Counted from the stretch's first letter, positions 39,932 through 51,489 are shown. The stretch is DNA of 64,000 nt from Gilliamella sp. wkB112 (GCF_001690685.1 NZ_LZGL01000017.1:434001-498000), one strand, 5' to 3'. The notes: generated by a model from the sequence alone, not told the origin. Translations and numbers: made by a program.

Positions 39932-41284
39932 TTAACGCATAGTAACAAATTCTTCAGCTGCTGTTGGATGAATAGCCACCGTATTATCAAAGTCTTTTTT
40001 AGTCGCGCCCATTTTAAGTGCTACTGCAAAACCTTGTAGCATCTCATCCATACCATAACCAATACCATGAATCCCAACAATTTTTTCTTCTTTACCAACA
40101 CAAACTAATTTCATTCGGCATGGTTGATTATGCTGCGTTACCGCCGTATACATAGCCGTAAATGTGGAAGTATAAATTTTAACGTTGTCTTGACCAAATT
40201 GCTTTATAGCTTGCGGTTCTGTTAATCCAACCGTACCTATAGCTGGATGCGTAAAAACGACCGTTGGAATATTGTTATAATCTAAATGTTCATCTGGTTT
40301 ATTATTAAACAGTCTTTCAGACAACCTACGTCCTGCTGCAACCGCTACTGGTGTTAATGCGGTGGCTTCAGTATCATCACCTACTGAATAAATACCTGGA
40401 ACATTAGTGTTTTGATATTTATCGACAATCACAAACCCTTTGTCATTAACTGCTATGCCTGCAGCTTCTAAATTCATAGTTTTAGTAGCCGGTTCCCGTC
40501 CTATTGCCCAAATAACACAATCAACAGTATAACTTTCACCATTTTCTAAGGTTAATGTTAATGAATCATCTTTATTTTTGGTGACTGATTTGGGAATAGC
40601 AAAAGTATGTAATTGTTGACCGTCCGTAGCAATAACTTCCATTAATGTTTCAACAATTAATGGGTCAAAAGACCTTAACGGTGATTGTTTACGTACAAAT
40701 TGATGGGTTTGTGCTCCTAAAGAATGTAAGACGCTTGCTATTTCACAAGCAATATAACCGGCACCAACCACAGCAACACGTTTTGGTAATGCTGTTAAAG
40801 CAAAAAAACCATCCGAAGTTATACCATATTCTGCTCCAGGTATATTTGGTATGGTTGGTTTACCACCGACTGCAATCAAGATATGATCTGCAGTATATTG
40901 TTCACCATTAACCTCAACGGTATGTTGATCTATAAATTTGGCATAACCATGAATAACATCTACTTTATTTTTATTTAGCACCCAATCATAAGATTCATGT
41001 ACATCATCAATATAAGCAGTTCGGCTAGCAATCAGTTTGTCCCAACTAAACTGATTTATAGTGGTATCAAAACCATAGTCAGGTCCATAATTTTTTATCG
41101 CTTCAGCAATTTGCGCTCCATACCACATAATTTTTTTAGGTACACAGCCAACATTAACACAGGTGCCACCTAATAATTTCGCTTCAATAATGGCACATTT
41201 TTTTCCATATGATGCCGCTCGGTTCGCAGAAGCTATGCCTCCACTACCACCACCAATAGCAATATAATCATAATGTTTAGTCAT
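39932..41284 (-). CDS. gor: Glutathione reductase
   Basis: FAD/NADPH disulphide reductase maintaining GSH. Redox-active C42/C47 in [12 protein letters not shown]-binding GGGSGGI, and the catalytic H439 (HPTAAEE) at the C-terminus. Starting at ATG 41284 (GAGGAAATTTT upstream) gives 450 aa, the E. coli length; the nine-residue in-frame extension is not needed. Confidence 0.97.
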   Translation of the reverse strand: MTKHYDYIAIGGGSGGIASANRAASYGKKCAIIEAKLLGGTCVNVGCVPKKIMWYGAQIAEAIKNYGPDYGFDTTINQFSWDKLIASRTAYIDDVHESYDWVLNKNKVDVIHGYAKFIDQHTVEVNGEQYTADHILIAVGGKPTIPNIPGAEYGITSDGFFALTALPKRVAVVGAGYIACEIASVLHSLGAQTHQFVRKQSPLRSFDPLIVETLMEVIATDGQQLHTFAIPKSVTKNKDDSLTLTLENGESYTVDCVIWAIGREPATKTMNLEAAGIAVNDKGFVIVDKYQNTNVPGIYSVGDDTEATALTPVAVAAGRRLSERLFNNKPDEHLDYNNIPTVVFTHPAIGTVGLTEPQAIKQFGQDNVKIYTSTFTAMYTAVTQHNQPCRMKLVCVGKEEKIVGIHGIGYGMDEMLQGFAVALKMGATKKDFDNTVAIHPTAAEEFVTMR

Positions 41285-41444
41285 AAAATTTCCTCGGTAC
41301 TCTTTTGTCATAATTTTGGTAGTTAGCTTGGCACAAAGCAGACAATAAAAAAAGTCATAAATAGGAAATTTAATAATAGATATTAACGATTGATCGGATT
41401 AACAATAAAAAATAGATAAGCTAAGAATGCTTGATGAAATTAAA

Positions 41445-41469
41445 GGCTATTTATAATATATAAATAGCC
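41445..41469 (-). terminator. Terminator downstream of hldE
   Basis: Perfect 10-bp stem GGCTATTTAT/ATAAATAGCC with a 5-nt loop; on the minus strand followed by TTTAATTT. Confidence 0.65.
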
Positions 41470-41477
41470 AACATATT

Positions 41478-42902
41478 TTATTGGTTTTTAATTGCATTAA
41501 TTATGTTAGTGGTTGAACAGCCATCTTCAAAGTTAAGAACTCTAACTTCACCACCTGCTTGGATGACTTCTTTACCACCAGCGATATCCTCAATTTTGTA
41601 ATCTCCACCTTTGACTAATACATCCGGTAAGATACTCGCAATTAATCGTTGAGGCGTTTCTTCGGTAAATGGAACCACCCAATCTACTGAATCTAGTGCA
41701 CCTAGCACAATCATACGCTGCATTAATGGATTAATCGGTCTTGATTCCCCTTTAAGCTTTTTCACCGATGCATCACTATTAACTGCAACAATAAGGCGAT
41801 CACCTAGTTTTCTGGCATTAGCGAGATAAGAAACATGTCCAGCATGTAAAATATCGAAACAACCATTGGTCATGACAATTTTTTCACCACGCATGCGTGC
41901 TTTACCTACTTCTGCTCTTAATTCTTCTTCGGTCATCACGCCAAAACTGTCATCTGTTCGGGCACGGATGGCATTGCCAAGTTCTACTTGAGAAACTGTC
42001 GAAGTTCCTAACTTACCAACAACAACACCAGCAGCAGCATTAGCCAGAAAACAACTATCTTCTAAAGACTGCCCCGCAGCTAAAGCTGTCGCTAAGGTAG
42101 CAATAACGGTATCGCCTGCTCCGGTAACATCAAATACCTCTTTAGCTTGTGTCGGCAAATGGTAAATTGGTTTATTTAGCTGCAATAAAGTCATGCCTTT
42201 TTCACTACGCGTAACCAATAATGCTTTAAGGTCGTAATGTTTAATTAGCTCATAACCTTTTTCAGCGATCTCTTTTTCGGTTTTACAAGACCCAACCACG
42301 GCTTCGAATTCCGACATATTAGGTGTTAATATGGTTGCACCACGATAACGTTCAAAATCAGTACCTTTAGGGTCGATCAAAATTGGCACATTGACTTGAT
42401 TGGCTAATTGAATTATCGACTGCACAGCAGATAAAGCCCCTTTGGCATAATCAGATAACACTAAAACTTTGTGATTATTTAAGGCTGTTTGGATGCGCTC
42501 AAGCATAGGTGATGGATCAATATTGCCAAATCCTTCCTCAAAATCAATGCGTATTAATTGTTGATTACGTGATAATACCCGTAATTTAGTAATAGTTGGA
42601 TGAGTAGTAACAGCAACAAAATCACATTGTACATGATGTGCATTTAGCTGTTCATTGAGTATTTTAGCGGGTTCATCAATACCCGTTAGACCAATCAGGC
42701 GCACATTACCACTGAGTGCAGTTATATTCATGGCAACGTTGGCAGCACCACCTGGTCGCTCTTCCAGCGCATCTATTTTAACTATTGGCACTGGGGCTTC
42801 TGGTGAGATCCGATTAGTACCACCATACCAATAACGATCTAACATTATGTCGCCAACAACTAAAACATTGGCCTGACTAAAATCTGGTAACGAAACTTTC
42901 AT
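41478..42902 (-). CDS. hldE: Bifunctional heptose 7-phosphate kinase / adenylyltransferase HldE
   Basis: Makes ADP-heptose for LPS core. PfkB-like kinase domain (1-318; [23 protein letters not shown]) fused to a cytidylyltransferase-type domain (344-474; [16 protein letters not shown]). Starting at ATG 42902 (MKVSLPDF) aligns with E. coli and gives 474 aa. It follows tatC by 45 bp, where tatD sits in E. coli. Confidence 0.97.
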   Translation of the reverse strand: MKVSLPDFSQANVLVVGDIMLDRYWYGGTNRISPEAPVPIVKIDALEERPGGAANVAMNITALSGNVRLIGLTGIDEPAKILNEQLNAHHVQCDFVAVTTHPTITKLRVLSRNQQLIRIDFEEGFGNIDPSPMLERIQTALNNHKVLVLSDYAKGALSAVQSIIQLANQVNVPILIDPKGTDFERYRGATILTPNMSEFEAVVGSCKTEKEIAEKGYELIKHYDLKALLVTRSEKGMTLLQLNKPIYHLPTQAKEVFDVTGAGDTVIATLATALAAGQSLEDSCFLANAAAGVVVGKLGTSTVSQVELGNAIRARTDDSFGVMTEEELRAEVGKARMRGEKIVMTNGCFDILHAGHVSYLANARKLGDRLIVAVNSDASVKKLKGESRPINPLMQRMIVLGALDSVDWVVPFTEETPQRLIASILPDVLVKGGDYKIEDIAGGKEVIQAGGEVRVLNFEDGCSTTNIINAIKNQ

Positions 42903-42947
42903 TATCAATAATTATCCTTATTTATAATTAGCTTTATCCTTTTCTAT

Positions 42948-43718
42948 TTATCGCTGATCTTCAGCTTGATGATCTGATTCGGATTCAGATCGTTCTTGAC
43001 GACGAGGTTGATAAAACCTTGCGAAAAAGGTGCCAATTTCAAACAATAAACAAATAGGTACAGCTAACAATATTTGTGAAAATACATCGGGTGGAGTAAC
43101 AAACATAGCTACGGCAAATACGCCAACAATTATATAAGGACGTTTCTTGCGTAAGTTTTTAGGCGTAGTGACTCCAGTCCAACAGAGTAAAATAATAGCC
43201 ACCGGTACTTCAAAAGCAAAGCCAAAGACCACAAATAATGTCATTACAAAATCTAAATATTTAGTGATGTCGGTATTGATCGCTACATCAATCGGTGCCG
43301 TATGAATAAAGAAATAAAAAGCCAAAGGAAATACCACAAAATAAGCAAACGCAATTCCAATATAAAACAGGATAGTACTGGAAATAATTAGTGGCATAAC
43401 TAAACGTTTTTCATGCTGATATAGTGCCGGTGCAATAAATCCCCATATTTGGTAAAGCACATAAGGAATCGAAATAAAAATGGCTACAACGGCGGTCAGT
43501 TTAATCGGTGTAAAAAAAGGCGCGGCAATATCTGTAGCAATCATACTACTCCCTTTAGGGAGTTGGCGAATGAGAGGATTAGCAACAATGTGATAGATAT
43601 CATTAGAAAAATAGAGCAAACAAGCCAGCACCAGCAAAATACAAATAATGCAACGTAACAGCCGCGTTCGGAGTTCAACAAGATGTCCAACTAAAGGTTG
43701 TGTAGCGTCTTCTGTCAT
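42948..43718 (-). CDS. tatC: Sec-independent translocase subunit TatC
   Basis: Six-helix receptor of the twin-arginine pathway; [13 protein letters not shown] at the N-terminus and [14 protein letters not shown] mid-protein are characteristic. 256 aa with a charged C-terminal tail. Its start overlaps the tatB stop by 4 bp. Confidence 0.97.
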   Translation of the reverse strand: MTEDATQPLVGHLVELRTRLLRCIICILLVLACLLYFSNDIYHIVANPLIRQLPKGSSMIATDIAAPFFTPIKLTAVVAIFISIPYVLYQIWGFIAPALYQHEKRLVMPLIISSTILFYIGIAFAYFVVFPLAFYFFIHTAPIDVAINTDITKYLDFVMTLFVVFGFAFEVPVAIILLCWTGVTTPKNLRKKRPYIIVGVFAVAMFVTPPDVFSQILLAVPICLLFEIGTFFARFYQPRRQERSESESDHQAEDQR

Positions 43719-44056
43719 GATTTATCTTTATTTGCATTAATATTAGTATCTATTAGGGTTACTGCATCGATTTCTTTTTGTAATGATTCGGTGACCCGTT
43801 TTAAATCATCTATAGATTCTTGGAGTTCTGGTGTCAGAGTTTTTAAACCACTTTGCTCAGCTTTTTTGAGACTATCTTGTAACTCTTGTAATTTAAGTTC
43901 TTTATTTAATTCTAACTGTACGGTTGCCGACATACGGCGCAGCACTTTTATCCAACTAGCTACTGTTTTAATGGCTACAGGTAAACGCTCGGGGCCCAAT
44001 ACAACTAGCCCAATAACTAATACTAAGAGTAATTGCCCAAAGCTAATATCGAACAT
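43715..44056 (-). CDS. tatB: Twin-arginine translocase subunit TatB
   Basis: N-terminal helix [25 protein letters not shown], then an amphipathic, coiled-coil-like region. 113 aa, shorter than E. coli TatB (171), with a reduced C-terminal tail. Starts 3 bp after tatA. Confidence 0.95.
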   Translation of the reverse strand: MFDISFGQLLLVLVIGLVVLGPERLPVAIKTVASWIKVLRRMSATVQLELNKELKLQELQDSLKKAEQSGLKTLTPELQESIDDLKRVTESLQKEIDAVTLIDTNINANKDKS

Positions 44057-44059
44057 GGA

Positions 44060-44275
44060 TTACTCTTTTTTGCTGTCGTTATCACTTGCTGACACATGAT
44101 TTTCAACTTTATTAGCAGCATCTGGTGCTTTTTTATCTTCGTCATCATTCATGGCTTTTTTAAATCCTTTAATGGAAGCGCCAAGATCTGATCCCAATGA
44201 TCGTAATTTTTTAGTCCCAAATAACAATACAACCACGGCAATTAATATTAACAGCTGGGGTAAACTTGGCATCAT
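44060..44275 (-). CDS. tatA: Twin-arginine translocase subunit TatA
   Basis: 71-residue pore-forming subunit: one membrane helix, the [20 protein letters not shown] amphipathic helix, and an acidic tail. Start set at ATG 44275 (MMPSLPQLL), with GGAG upstream, rather than the TTG at 44290. Confidence 0.95.
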   Translation of the reverse strand: MMPSLPQLLILIAVVVLLFGTKKLRSLGSDLGASIKGFKKAMNDDEDKKAPDAANKVENHVSASDNDSKKE

Positions 44276-44341
44276 GGTAACTATCTCCAACGGTTTAGGA
44301 AATTAAATTATACACTCAAATTGCTCGATCCTAAATAGACT

Positions 44342-45883
44342 TTAATGAGTAACCAGTGTGACTATACAAATCAAACTAACTATACAAATAATACCGATTA
44401 AATGCTTCTGCCTTTGACGACTATGTTGCAGTTCTTCATTTATTTGTTTTATTTGATTTGCCATTCGTTTAGCGATTCTTTCGCAATCATTTAATTTAGC
44501 CGGTAATTCTGGTAACATGGTCCGCCATTGAGGTAATGCTCCCCATATTTGTTGCACTAATTTTTTGGCGCTATATTTGTCTTCATACCATTTTTCTAAA
44601 AATGGTTTAGCTGTTTGCCATAAATCTAGTTCCGGATAAAGTTGCCGTCCTATACCTTCAATATAAAATAAGGTTTTTTCAAGTAAGGTTAATTGTGGCT
44701 GAATATCCATATCAAATTGACGAGCTACTTGAAATAATTCAAATAAAATCTGAGAAAAAGAAATTTCAACCAATGGTTTAGCAAAAGCTGGTTCACACAC
44801 ATTGCGCATTGCCATTTCTAGTGCTGTTACATCGGTGGTTTCAGGTACCCAACCAGATAAAACATAAGTTTCAGCTATTTTGCGATAATCTCGATTAAAA
44901 AATGCCAAGAAATTTTCTGCTAAATAACGTTGATCATCATCACTTAAAATCCCAACAATTGCACAATCAATGCCGATATAACGTGGATTTTGGGGTTCAC
45001 TAATATCGACAAAAATATTACCCGGGTGCATATCAGCATGAAAAAAGTTGTCGCGAAACACTTGTGTGAAAAATGCTTGCACACCCCGTTCTGCAAGCAG
45101 TTTCATATTGACATTATGTTGTTTAAGTTGCTCAATATCAGCAATCGGTACCCCTTTAATGTGTTCTTCAACTAACACATTTTTTCGACATAAATCTTGG
45201 TAAACATAAGGTATATACAAAATATCGCTATTTATAAAATTAGCGCGTAATTTGGCAGTATTATAAGCTTCTTGTTGCAAATCTAATTCTTTTAATAGTG
45301 TCTTTTGATAGTCATGAACAATTTCTACTGCCCTTAATTTTTCCCCCGATTTAATGCGTTTAGTGCATTGTTTAGCTACCCAAAACATAAGATCTATGTC
45401 AGATTGTATAATCGGTAAAATATTGGGACGTATAACTTTGATAACAATTTCGGCTTGACTGCGTCTTAATACAGCGGTGTGAACTTGAGCAATAGATGCT
45501 GATGCTAAAGGGATTTCATCAAAATTGGAAAAATAATAGTCAATAGGTTGACCGAGTGCTGACTCAATAATTTGTTTAGCTGTTTGACCATCAAACGGTT
45601 TTACTTGATCTTGTAATTTAGCTAAAGCATTAGCAATATGTTGTGGTAAGACATCGCGTCGAGTTGAGATCATCTGCCCGAACTTTATCCATACTGGTCC
45701 AAGATCCTGTAGCGCTTGGCGTAGTCTTTCACCAATTTCAAGTTGTTTGCCTTTAGGTCTAACCCAAAATAGACAAATCAACAAAAATCGTAGCCATCTG
45801 GAAGCTCGATGAGTTGGCAACAATTCTTGCAATCGATAAGCTCTAATTATCGTTAATATGGTATATAGTCGAAAAAATGTCAT
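44342..45883 (-). CDS. ubiB: Ubiquinone biosynthesis ATPase UbiB
   Basis: Atypical protein-kinase-like (ADCK) ATPase needed for coenzyme Q synthesis. The KxGQ hallmark is in PVWIKFGQMISTRRD; HADMHPGNIFV and IDCAIVG are the kinase-like core. 513 aa; only one clear C-terminal membrane helix. Begins 14 bp after ubiE with no ubiJ between. Confidence 0.95.
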   Translation of the reverse strand: MTFFRLYTILTIIRAYRLQELLPTHRASRWLRFLLICLFWVRPKGKQLEIGERLRQALQDLGPVWIKFGQMISTRRDVLPQHIANALAKLQDQVKPFDGQTAKQIIESALGQPIDYYFSNFDEIPLASASIAQVHTAVLRRSQAEIVIKVIRPNILPIIQSDIDLMFWVAKQCTKRIKSGEKLRAVEIVHDYQKTLLKELDLQQEAYNTAKLRANFINSDILYIPYVYQDLCRKNVLVEEHIKGVPIADIEQLKQHNVNMKLLAERGVQAFFTQVFRDNFFHADMHPGNIFVDISEPQNPRYIGIDCAIVGILSDDDQRYLAENFLAFFNRDYRKIAETYVLSGWVPETTDVTALEMAMRNVCEPAFAKPLVEISFSQILFELFQVARQFDMDIQPQLTLLEKTLFYIEGIGRQLYPELDLWQTAKPFLEKWYEDKYSAKKLVQQIWGALPQWRTMLPELPAKLNDCERIAKRMANQIKQINEELQHSRQRQKHLIGIICIVSLICIVTLVTH

Positions 45884-45897
45884 TATTTATTATCACA

Positions 45898-46674
45898 TCA
45901 AAATTTAAAACCAGTATGTAATGCAACTATACCACCAGTCATGTTGTGATATTTAACATCAACAAAACCCGCATTCTCCATCATTTTTTTCAATGTTTTT
46001 TGATCTGGATGCATACGGATTGATTCAGCTAAATAACGATAACTATCAGCATCATTGGCTACTATTTTCCCCATTAATGGTAACATGGTAAAAGAGTACA
46101 GATCATAGGCCTTATTTAAAATTTGATATTGTGGTTTAGAAAATTCTAAAATTAATAAACGTCCACCTGGTTTTAATACTCGCCACATAGAACGCAGCGC
46201 TTTATCTTTATCTGTCACATTACGTAAACCAAATGAAATAGTGATGCAATCAAAATAATTATCGGCAAAAGGTAATTCTTCAGCATTGGCTTGGACATAT
46301 TCGATATTTTTAAATAGCCCTTTATCACGCAGTTTATCACGACCAACCTTTAACATTGATTCATTAATATCAGCCAGAACCACTAAGCCATCGTCACCGA
46401 CAAGTTGGGAAAATTTGGCGGTTAAATCGCCGGTGCCACCAGCAAGATCTAGAACCTTTTGACCTTTACGTACACTACTATATTCAATGGTGATTTTTTT
46501 CCAGATACGGTGAATTCCAAATGACATCAAATCATTCATTACATCATATTTATCTGCTACAGAATGAAAGACTTCGGCAACACGTTTTACTTTTTCTTGT
46601 TTTAAAACTTGAGTAAAACCGAAATCAATTTTTTCTTGATTAGAGTTATCTTGTTTATCAGAAGATTGAGACAT
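45898..46674 (-). CDS. ubiE: Ubiquinone/menaquinone C-methyltransferase UbiE
   Basis: SAM-dependent methyltransferase of quinone synthesis. [12 protein letters not shown] (SAM motif I), [17 protein letters not shown] and FSKPQYQ are characteristic. 258 aa (E. coli 251). First gene of the ubiE-ubiB-tatABC group. Confidence 0.97.
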   Translation of the reverse strand: MSQSSDKQDNSNQEKIDFGFTQVLKQEKVKRVAEVFHSVADKYDVMNDLMSFGIHRIWKKITIEYSSVRKGQKVLDLAGGTGDLTAKFSQLVGDDGLVVLADINESMLKVGRDKLRDKGLFKNIEYVQANAEELPFADNYFDCITISFGLRNVTDKDKALRSMWRVLKPGGRLLILEFSKPQYQILNKAYDLYSFTMLPLMGKIVANDADSYRYLAESIRMHPDQKTLKKMMENAGFVDVKYHNMTGGIVALHTGFKF

Positions 46675-46736
46675 TAAAATTCACCTTACATCAGCATTTA
46701 GCCTATTCTAGCATAAGCCATGATAAATGCGATGAA

Positions 46737-47672
46737 CTAAATCAATAATGCTTCAACCTTCTTTGACACTGTTTCAAAATGTTGTAACAGGGTATGCTGT
46801 GGGTTTAAATCTTTTTCATGAATAACAAGATCAAAATGATAACTCTTGGTTAATACTGTTAATACTTCATGCTCTTTTTGAAAAATTTGTCGATAACATT
46901 GAGCTAATGCAGCAAAATCAATTGAAGTAAATAATAATTTATTAGCAATCCTTTCAGCACTTGATATGCGTTCAACCTGCAACATAGCTATTTTAATATA
47001 ATCAGACTCGCTTAAATAACGTTGATTATGACAGGCCGATATTTCACGCTGAATATAATTCACATAACCATTAGCTACATATTGAGTATTATAAATGTTA
47101 GCGAGTTGTATAGGTAAATCATTAAATTTTTGTGAACCAATAATTGCTACTTTTTTTACAAAAAAAGGTTTAGCTGCTTGCGCAATAAAAGACCAATTTT
47201 TATAAGGATTTTCACGAATAGCCGTTGCGCTGATAGGCATAAATTCACGATCAGCATCAATAATTACTACTGGACAACCAAAATAAAGTTGATGATTTTC
47301 TATATCTTGTAATTCGCTAGTGAAGACTACGGTAGGTTTTATTTTATATTCATCTAAGATGCACTTAACCCGTTCACTCCAATCCCGCCAACCATTAGGA
47401 TAATACTCAATTCCAGCTTCATTTAAAACATGTACATGAATATTATGTCGATTTTTAAAGGTTTCTTGTAACCAAGAGAAGCGATCACTAACTTGAGGTT
47501 GTTTCGGTAGGCGACTTTTTTCAAAAAGTTGTTTATCTCGAGTTGCTTCACATCCAAGCATAATGTGAAGTTCATCAACTTGGCTCATTGCTTTTTCAAT
47601 TAAATAAATATGCCCACAGTGTAACGGATAAAACTTTCCAAAAATTAAACCAATTTTATGTTTAGACACCAT
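46737..47672 (-). CDS. nadR: NadR-like NMN adenylyltransferase with degenerate kinase domain
   Basis: 311 residues against 410 in E. coli NadR. The N-terminal HTH repressor domain is absent. The nucleotidyltransferase domain (1-165) is intact: GKFYPLHCGH at 12-21 and ISATAIREN at 147-155. The C-terminal ribosylnicotinamide kinase domain is recognisable (KKVAIIG, IYNTQYVANGYVNYI) but its P-loop, GGESSGKS in E. coli, reads GSQKFNDL at 179-186. I infer NMN adenylylation without a working kinase. Confidence 0.85.
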   Translation of the reverse strand: MVSKHKIGLIFGKFYPLHCGHIYLIEKAMSQVDELHIMLGCEATRDKQLFEKSRLPKQPQVSDRFSWLQETFKNRHNIHVHVLNEAGIEYYPNGWRDWSERVKCILDEYKIKPTVVFTSELQDIENHQLYFGCPVVIIDADREFMPISATAIRENPYKNWSFIAQAAKPFFVKKVAIIGSQKFNDLPIQLANIYNTQYVANGYVNYIQREISACHNQRYLSESDYIKIAMLQVERISSAERIANKLLFTSIDFAALAQCYRQIFQKEHEVLTVLTKSYHFDLVIHEKDLNPQHTLLQHFETVSKKVEALLI

Positions 47673-47823
47673 AACTTATACCAATAACATTTAAAAACCT
47701 AATAACAATGTACATTAAAAAAATGCATTTTCTACCCAAATCATGCTATTTCACTTAATTTGTCAATTAGCGATATAATTTTATCAGTAAAAACATTTAT
47801 GGCAAAAATTAAATAACATAAAA

Positions 47824-48888
47824 CTAATTTTGCATTGCATTTAATACAATACCCGTAGCCACTGAGATATTAAGAGCTGGCATATTGTCATTGCCTTGTA
47901 AATGAATCACCACATCTGCGCAACTAATCAATTTCATGTTTATTTGTTGAAAAATAACTAAGGCTACTTTTTTAGCAAACTTGACCTGTCGTAAGTCTGT
48001 GGAGGTTATGGATTTTACTTGACATGGTAATAACGCCACAACTTGATAGCCATGCTGTTTAAACAGATCTAACGATGCCATAAAATCATCACTTTTGATG
48101 GATTCTACTGCTTCAATTCCACCTTCAGCAACTCGCATAGCTGCCCCACTATCAAGTAGACTTGTTTGCCGTAACATAACACCATTAACTTCATAAAAAG
48201 CCGCACTCCGAATCAGCCCACCTAAATTATGTGGATTATTGACGTCATCTATTGCCAAAACACAATCTTCAATTTTATCACCATTAGCTTGCAAATAATT
48301 AAGTAACATTAGAGGAATGTGTTTTTTAATTATTAAACAGATACCACCATGATGGGCTGTTTGGGTAAGTTTAGTAATTTGTTCGTTAGAAACAACATCA
48401 TAACCTAAACGTTGTTTGACCAACCATGTAATTAACTCTCTGAATTGATAAGTCATTTCTTGAATAATAAATAATTTAACAATTGCCGTACGGCGATGCT
48501 TGAATACTGCCTTACAGCTATTTTCGCTATAAACTATAGTTTCTTCTTTACGTTGACTATATTCATCATAACCAAAAGTTGGTAATTGTTCATTATCACG
48601 TACTTTTTTTTGCCAAGGGGAAGTATTGTCGTTAGATGACTTATATCGAGATTGCTTAGATTCAACACTATGCTGTTTACTAAAACTAGATTTACTAGCC
48701 CGCGGTTTAAATGTTTCAATACGATCGTTATGATCCGGTTTTACCTTTGACTTAGACTGAAAAGGTTCATTTTTACGCTTGTCTTTTTTAGCGTTGCTAT
48801 TCCCATGTTTGGAACGGGAAGCTCCTGATGATTCATTATTTTTAGCATAAAAAATGGTTGGCTTATTTTTTTCAGTATCAGCATTCAT
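47824..48888 (-). CDS. SPOUT RNA methyltransferase, YfiF/TrmG-like, altered motif 2
   Basis: Start at ATG 48888 gives 354 aa. A low-complexity basic N-terminus (1-100) is followed by a SpoU substrate-binding domain and a TrmH-like SPOUT domain. Motif 1 (DVNNPHNLGGLIRSAAFY, 216-233) and motif 3 (LNISVATG, 339-346) are intact. Motif 2, normally LGxExxGL, reads VIFQQI (311-316), so the glycine and glutamate are lost. Gene order is nusB upstream. Confidence 0.85.
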   Translation of the reverse strand: MNADTEKNKPTIFYAKNNESSGASRSKHGNSNAKKDKRKNEPFQSKSKVKPDHNDRIETFKPRASKSSFSKQHSVESKQSRYKSSNDNTSPWQKKVRDNEQLPTFGYDEYSQRKEETIVYSENSCKAVFKHRRTAIVKLFIIQEMTYQFRELITWLVKQRLGYDVVSNEQITKLTQTAHHGGICLIIKKHIPLMLLNYLQANGDKIEDCVLAIDDVNNPHNLGGLIRSAAFYEVNGVMLRQTSLLDSGAAMRVAEGGIEAVESIKSDDFMASLDLFKQHGYQVVALLPCQVKSITSTDLRQVKFAKKVALVIFQQINMKLISCADVVIHLQGNDNMPALNISVATGIVLNAMQN

Positions 48889-48910
48889 ATCAAATCTCAA
48901 TATTAATTAG

Positions 48911-49330
48911 TTAACGGCTACGAATTGTTGGGGCAACTTTATCTAACACACCATTTACAAATTTATGGCTATCTTCAGCGCCAAAGGTTTTTGTCAAATC
49001 AATAGCTTCATTAATTACTACCTTATAAGGTACATCCTGACGTTTCATTAATTCATAAAGTGCAATTCTAAGTATAGCTAACTCAACTTGACCCAATTCA
49101 TCAACTGAACGTTCAGTAAGATAAGGTGCCATTTTATTATCTAAATCAATAGTGTTTTTGATTACGCCATGGAGTAACTCTTTAAAATATTTAGCATCTA
49201 CGCCCTTCATATCTTGTTCTGCGATAAAACTGGCTTCAACATCAACAAGATCATTTTTTGAAATCTGCCAAGAATAGATTGCTTGTACCGCACATTCTCT
49301 TGCTCGACGACGAGGATTAACTGATGCCAC
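48911..49330 (-). CDS. nusB: Transcription antitermination factor NusB
   Basis: Helical protein that binds boxA with NusE for rRNA antitermination. [18 protein letters not shown] and [19 protein letters not shown] are typical. 139 aa, same as E. coli. The start is GTG at 49330; its AAGGAG overlaps the ribH stop region, suggesting coupling. Confidence 0.97.
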   Translation of the reverse strand: MASVNPRRRARECAVQAIYSWQISKNDLVDVEASFIAEQDMKGVDAKYFKELLHGVIKNTIDLDNKMAPYLTERSVDELGQVELAILRIALYELMKRQDVPYKVVINEAIDLTKTFGAEDSHKFVNGVLDKVAPTIRSR

Positions 49331-49334
49331 TAAA

Positions 49335-49805
49335 TTACTCCTTAATTGCGTTAATGATATTTAGCATTTCAAGTGCCGTTAAAGCTGCTTCAGCACCTTT
49401 ATTACCTGCTTTAGTCCCAGCTCGCTCAATGGCTTGTTCAATACTCTCAGTAGTTAAAATACCAAATCCTACTGGAATGGAATATTCTAAGCTAGCATTT
49501 AATAAACCAGAACTTGATTCACCGGCAACATAATCAAAATGCGCGGTACTTCCACGGATCACTGTACCTAATGCTACAATTGCTTCATATTTTTTAGATT
49601 GGGCGGCGACTTTGGTTGCTAATGGAATTTCATAAGCACCGGGCACCCAGATAACTGTAATGTTTTTTTCATCGACTTGCCCAATACGAGTCAATGCATC
49701 AATCGCACCATTAACTAAGCTATCATTAATAAAATGGTTGAAACGAGCCACTATAATTGCTACTTTGGCTTTTGGTGCAGCAACTTTACCTTTAACTGTT
49801 TGCAT
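49335..49805 (-). CDS. ribH: Lumazine synthase (6,7-dimethyl-8-ribityllumazine synthase)
   Basis: Penultimate riboflavin step. [30 protein letters not shown], the catalytic AHFDYV histidine, and the [16 protein letters not shown] tail are intact. 156 aa, same as E. coli. Operon with nusB, 4 bp apart. Confidence 0.97.
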   Translation of the reverse strand: MQTVKGKVAAPKAKVAIIVARFNHFINDSLVNGAIDALTRIGQVDEKNITVIWVPGAYEIPLATKVAAQSKKYEAIVALGTVIRGSTAHFDYVAGESSSGLLNASLEYSIPVGFGILTTESIEQAIERAGTKAGNKGAEAALTALEMLNIINAIKE

Positions 49806-50129
49806 ATTAATTCCTTATTAATTAATATTTAAATGCAATTTAAATATCACTTTGCGTGAAAAACTATGCCATAATTGTATCATATTTTATGGACTTATCC
49901 TATTAGCAAATAACGCTACCACAATGATTTAACAGCTAAATAAGCTAAATAAGATAAATAAAATAAAAAGATTCTACTTCTAGAATAAATACAAAATGTT
50001 GTAATTAATTTTTACTTGTACATGTAATCAATCTTCATCTTATAAATAAAGATTCAATTTTATTACTTGCAAGCAATAACGAACGTTTTAAAATGAGAAA
50101 TAAATATTTTATATGATGGAGTAACACAA
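49806..50129. other. Divergent intergenic region, ribH / gmhA
   Basis: AT-rich spacer with both promoters. Short imperfect tandem AGCTAAATA/AGATAAATA repeats lie near 49930-49965. I see no FMN-riboswitch hallmark and no gene. Confidence 0.5.
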
Positions 50130-50717
50130 ATGTATATAGACAATATCCGTAATGAATTGAACCAAGCAATTGAAGTGCTAGCTAATTTCGTTTCAAATGA
50201 TGAAAATCTAAAGCGAGTTCAACAGGCCGCAATATTAATTGCTGATTCATTTAAGCAAGGAGGCAAAGTTCTTTCTTGTGGTAATGGTGGTTCTCATTGT
50301 GACGCCATGCATTTTGCGGAAGAATTAACTGGTCGGTATCGTAATGATCGCCCGGCTTATCCTGCTATTGCTATATCTGATGTTAGCCACATTTCATGTG
50401 TTGGTAATGATTATGGTTTTGACTCAATTTTTTCTCGTTATATAGAAGGAGTAGGTCAAAAAGGTGATGTTCTACTAGGTATCTCTACATCAGGAAATTC
50501 AGCAAATGTATTAAAAGCAATTCATGCGGCTAAACAAAAAGGTATGAAAATAATCACTCTTACGGGTAAAGATGGTGGCAAAATGAATGGGCTTGCTGAT
50601 ATTGATATTCGCGTACCTCATTTCGGCTATGCTGATCGTGTACAAGAAATCCATATCAAAGTTATCCATATTTTAATAATGTTAATTGAAAAAGAGATGG
50701 CAAACGTAAATGTGTGA
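50130..50717 (+). CDS. gmhA: Sedoheptulose-7-phosphate isomerase GmhA
   Basis: First step to ADP-heptose for the LPS core. SIS-domain enzyme with [37 protein letters not shown] and [12 protein letters not shown]. 195 aa. Supplies HldE, also in this window. Overlaps yafJ by 8 bp, as in E. coli gene order. Confidence 0.97.
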   Translation: MYIDNIRNELNQAIEVLANFVSNDENLKRVQQAAILIADSFKQGGKVLSCGNGGSHCDAMHFAEELTGRYRNDRPAYPAIAISDVSHISCVGNDYGFDSIFSRYIEGVGQKGDVLLGISTSGNSANVLKAIHAAKQKGMKIITLTGKDGGKMNGLADIDIRVPHFGYADRVQEIHIKVIHILIMLIEKEMANVNV

Positions 50718-51489
50718 ATTATTGGGTATGAGTGCTAATGTACCAACCGATATCTGTTTTAGTTTTACTAGCCTAATTAAACGTGGTGGAGACAAAGGCC
50801 CTCACAAAGATGGTTGGGGTATTACTTTTTATGAAGGTAAAGGTTGCCGAACATTTAAAGATCCGCAACCTTGTAGCTATTCGCCTATTGCTAAAATGGT
50901 TCAGGAATATCCAATTAAATCTAAGGCTGTTGTAGCACATATTCGACAAGCTAACCGTGGTGGAGTGGCACTTGAAAATACCCATCCATTTACTCGCGAG
51001 TTATGGGGCAAAAACTGGACTTTTGCCCATAATGGACAATTAACTGATTATGAACAATTACCAACTGGATTATTTCAGCCGGTTGGAGCAACTGATAGCG
51101 AATATGCTTTTTGCTACCTAATTAATCAATTACACCAAAAATATCCGAATAAACCCGATGATGATCTACAATTATTTAATTTTATAAAACAATGTGCGAA
51201 TGAATTAAGTAAGCTTGGCGTATTTAATATGTTGCTTTCTGATGGTCAATATGTTTTTGCATATTGCACAACTAATTTACATTGGATAACCAGAAAAGCA
51301 CCATTTGGTAAAGCTAAATTAATTGATGAAGATGTAGAAATTGATTTCCAAAAGCATACTACCCCAGATGATGTAGTTACTATTATTTCGACACTACCAC
51401 TTACTTCAAACGAAGTTTGGCATAAACTGCAAAAGGGTGAGGCTATTCTATTTAAAAATGGTGAAGTTATCCAATCTTCCTGGTTTTAA
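50710..51489 (+). CDS. yafJ: Class II glutamine amidotransferase YafJ
   Basis: N-terminal-nucleophile hydrolase: Cys2 (MCELLGM) would be exposed after Met removal, and KDGWGITFY and [18 protein letters not shown] are active-site regions. 259 aa. Its 3' end overlaps the convergent mdtH gene by 23 bp. Substrate unproven. Confidence 0.93.
   Translation: MCELLGMSANVPTDICFSFTSLIKRGGDKGPHKDGWGITFYEGKGCRTFKDPQPCSYSPIAKMVQEYPIKSKAVVAHIRQANRGGVALENTHPFTRELWGKNWTFAHNGQLTDYEQLPTGLFQPVGATDSEYAFCYLINQLHQKYPNKPDDDLQLFNFIKQCANELSKLGVFNMLLSDGQYVFAYCTTNLHWITRKAPFGKAKLIDEDVEIDFQKHTTPDDVVTIISTLPLTSNEVWHKLQKGEAILFKNGEVIQSSWF

Noticed and set aside
49806-50129. FMN riboswitch upstream of ribH
   Set aside because: None of the conserved RFN-element segments is present.
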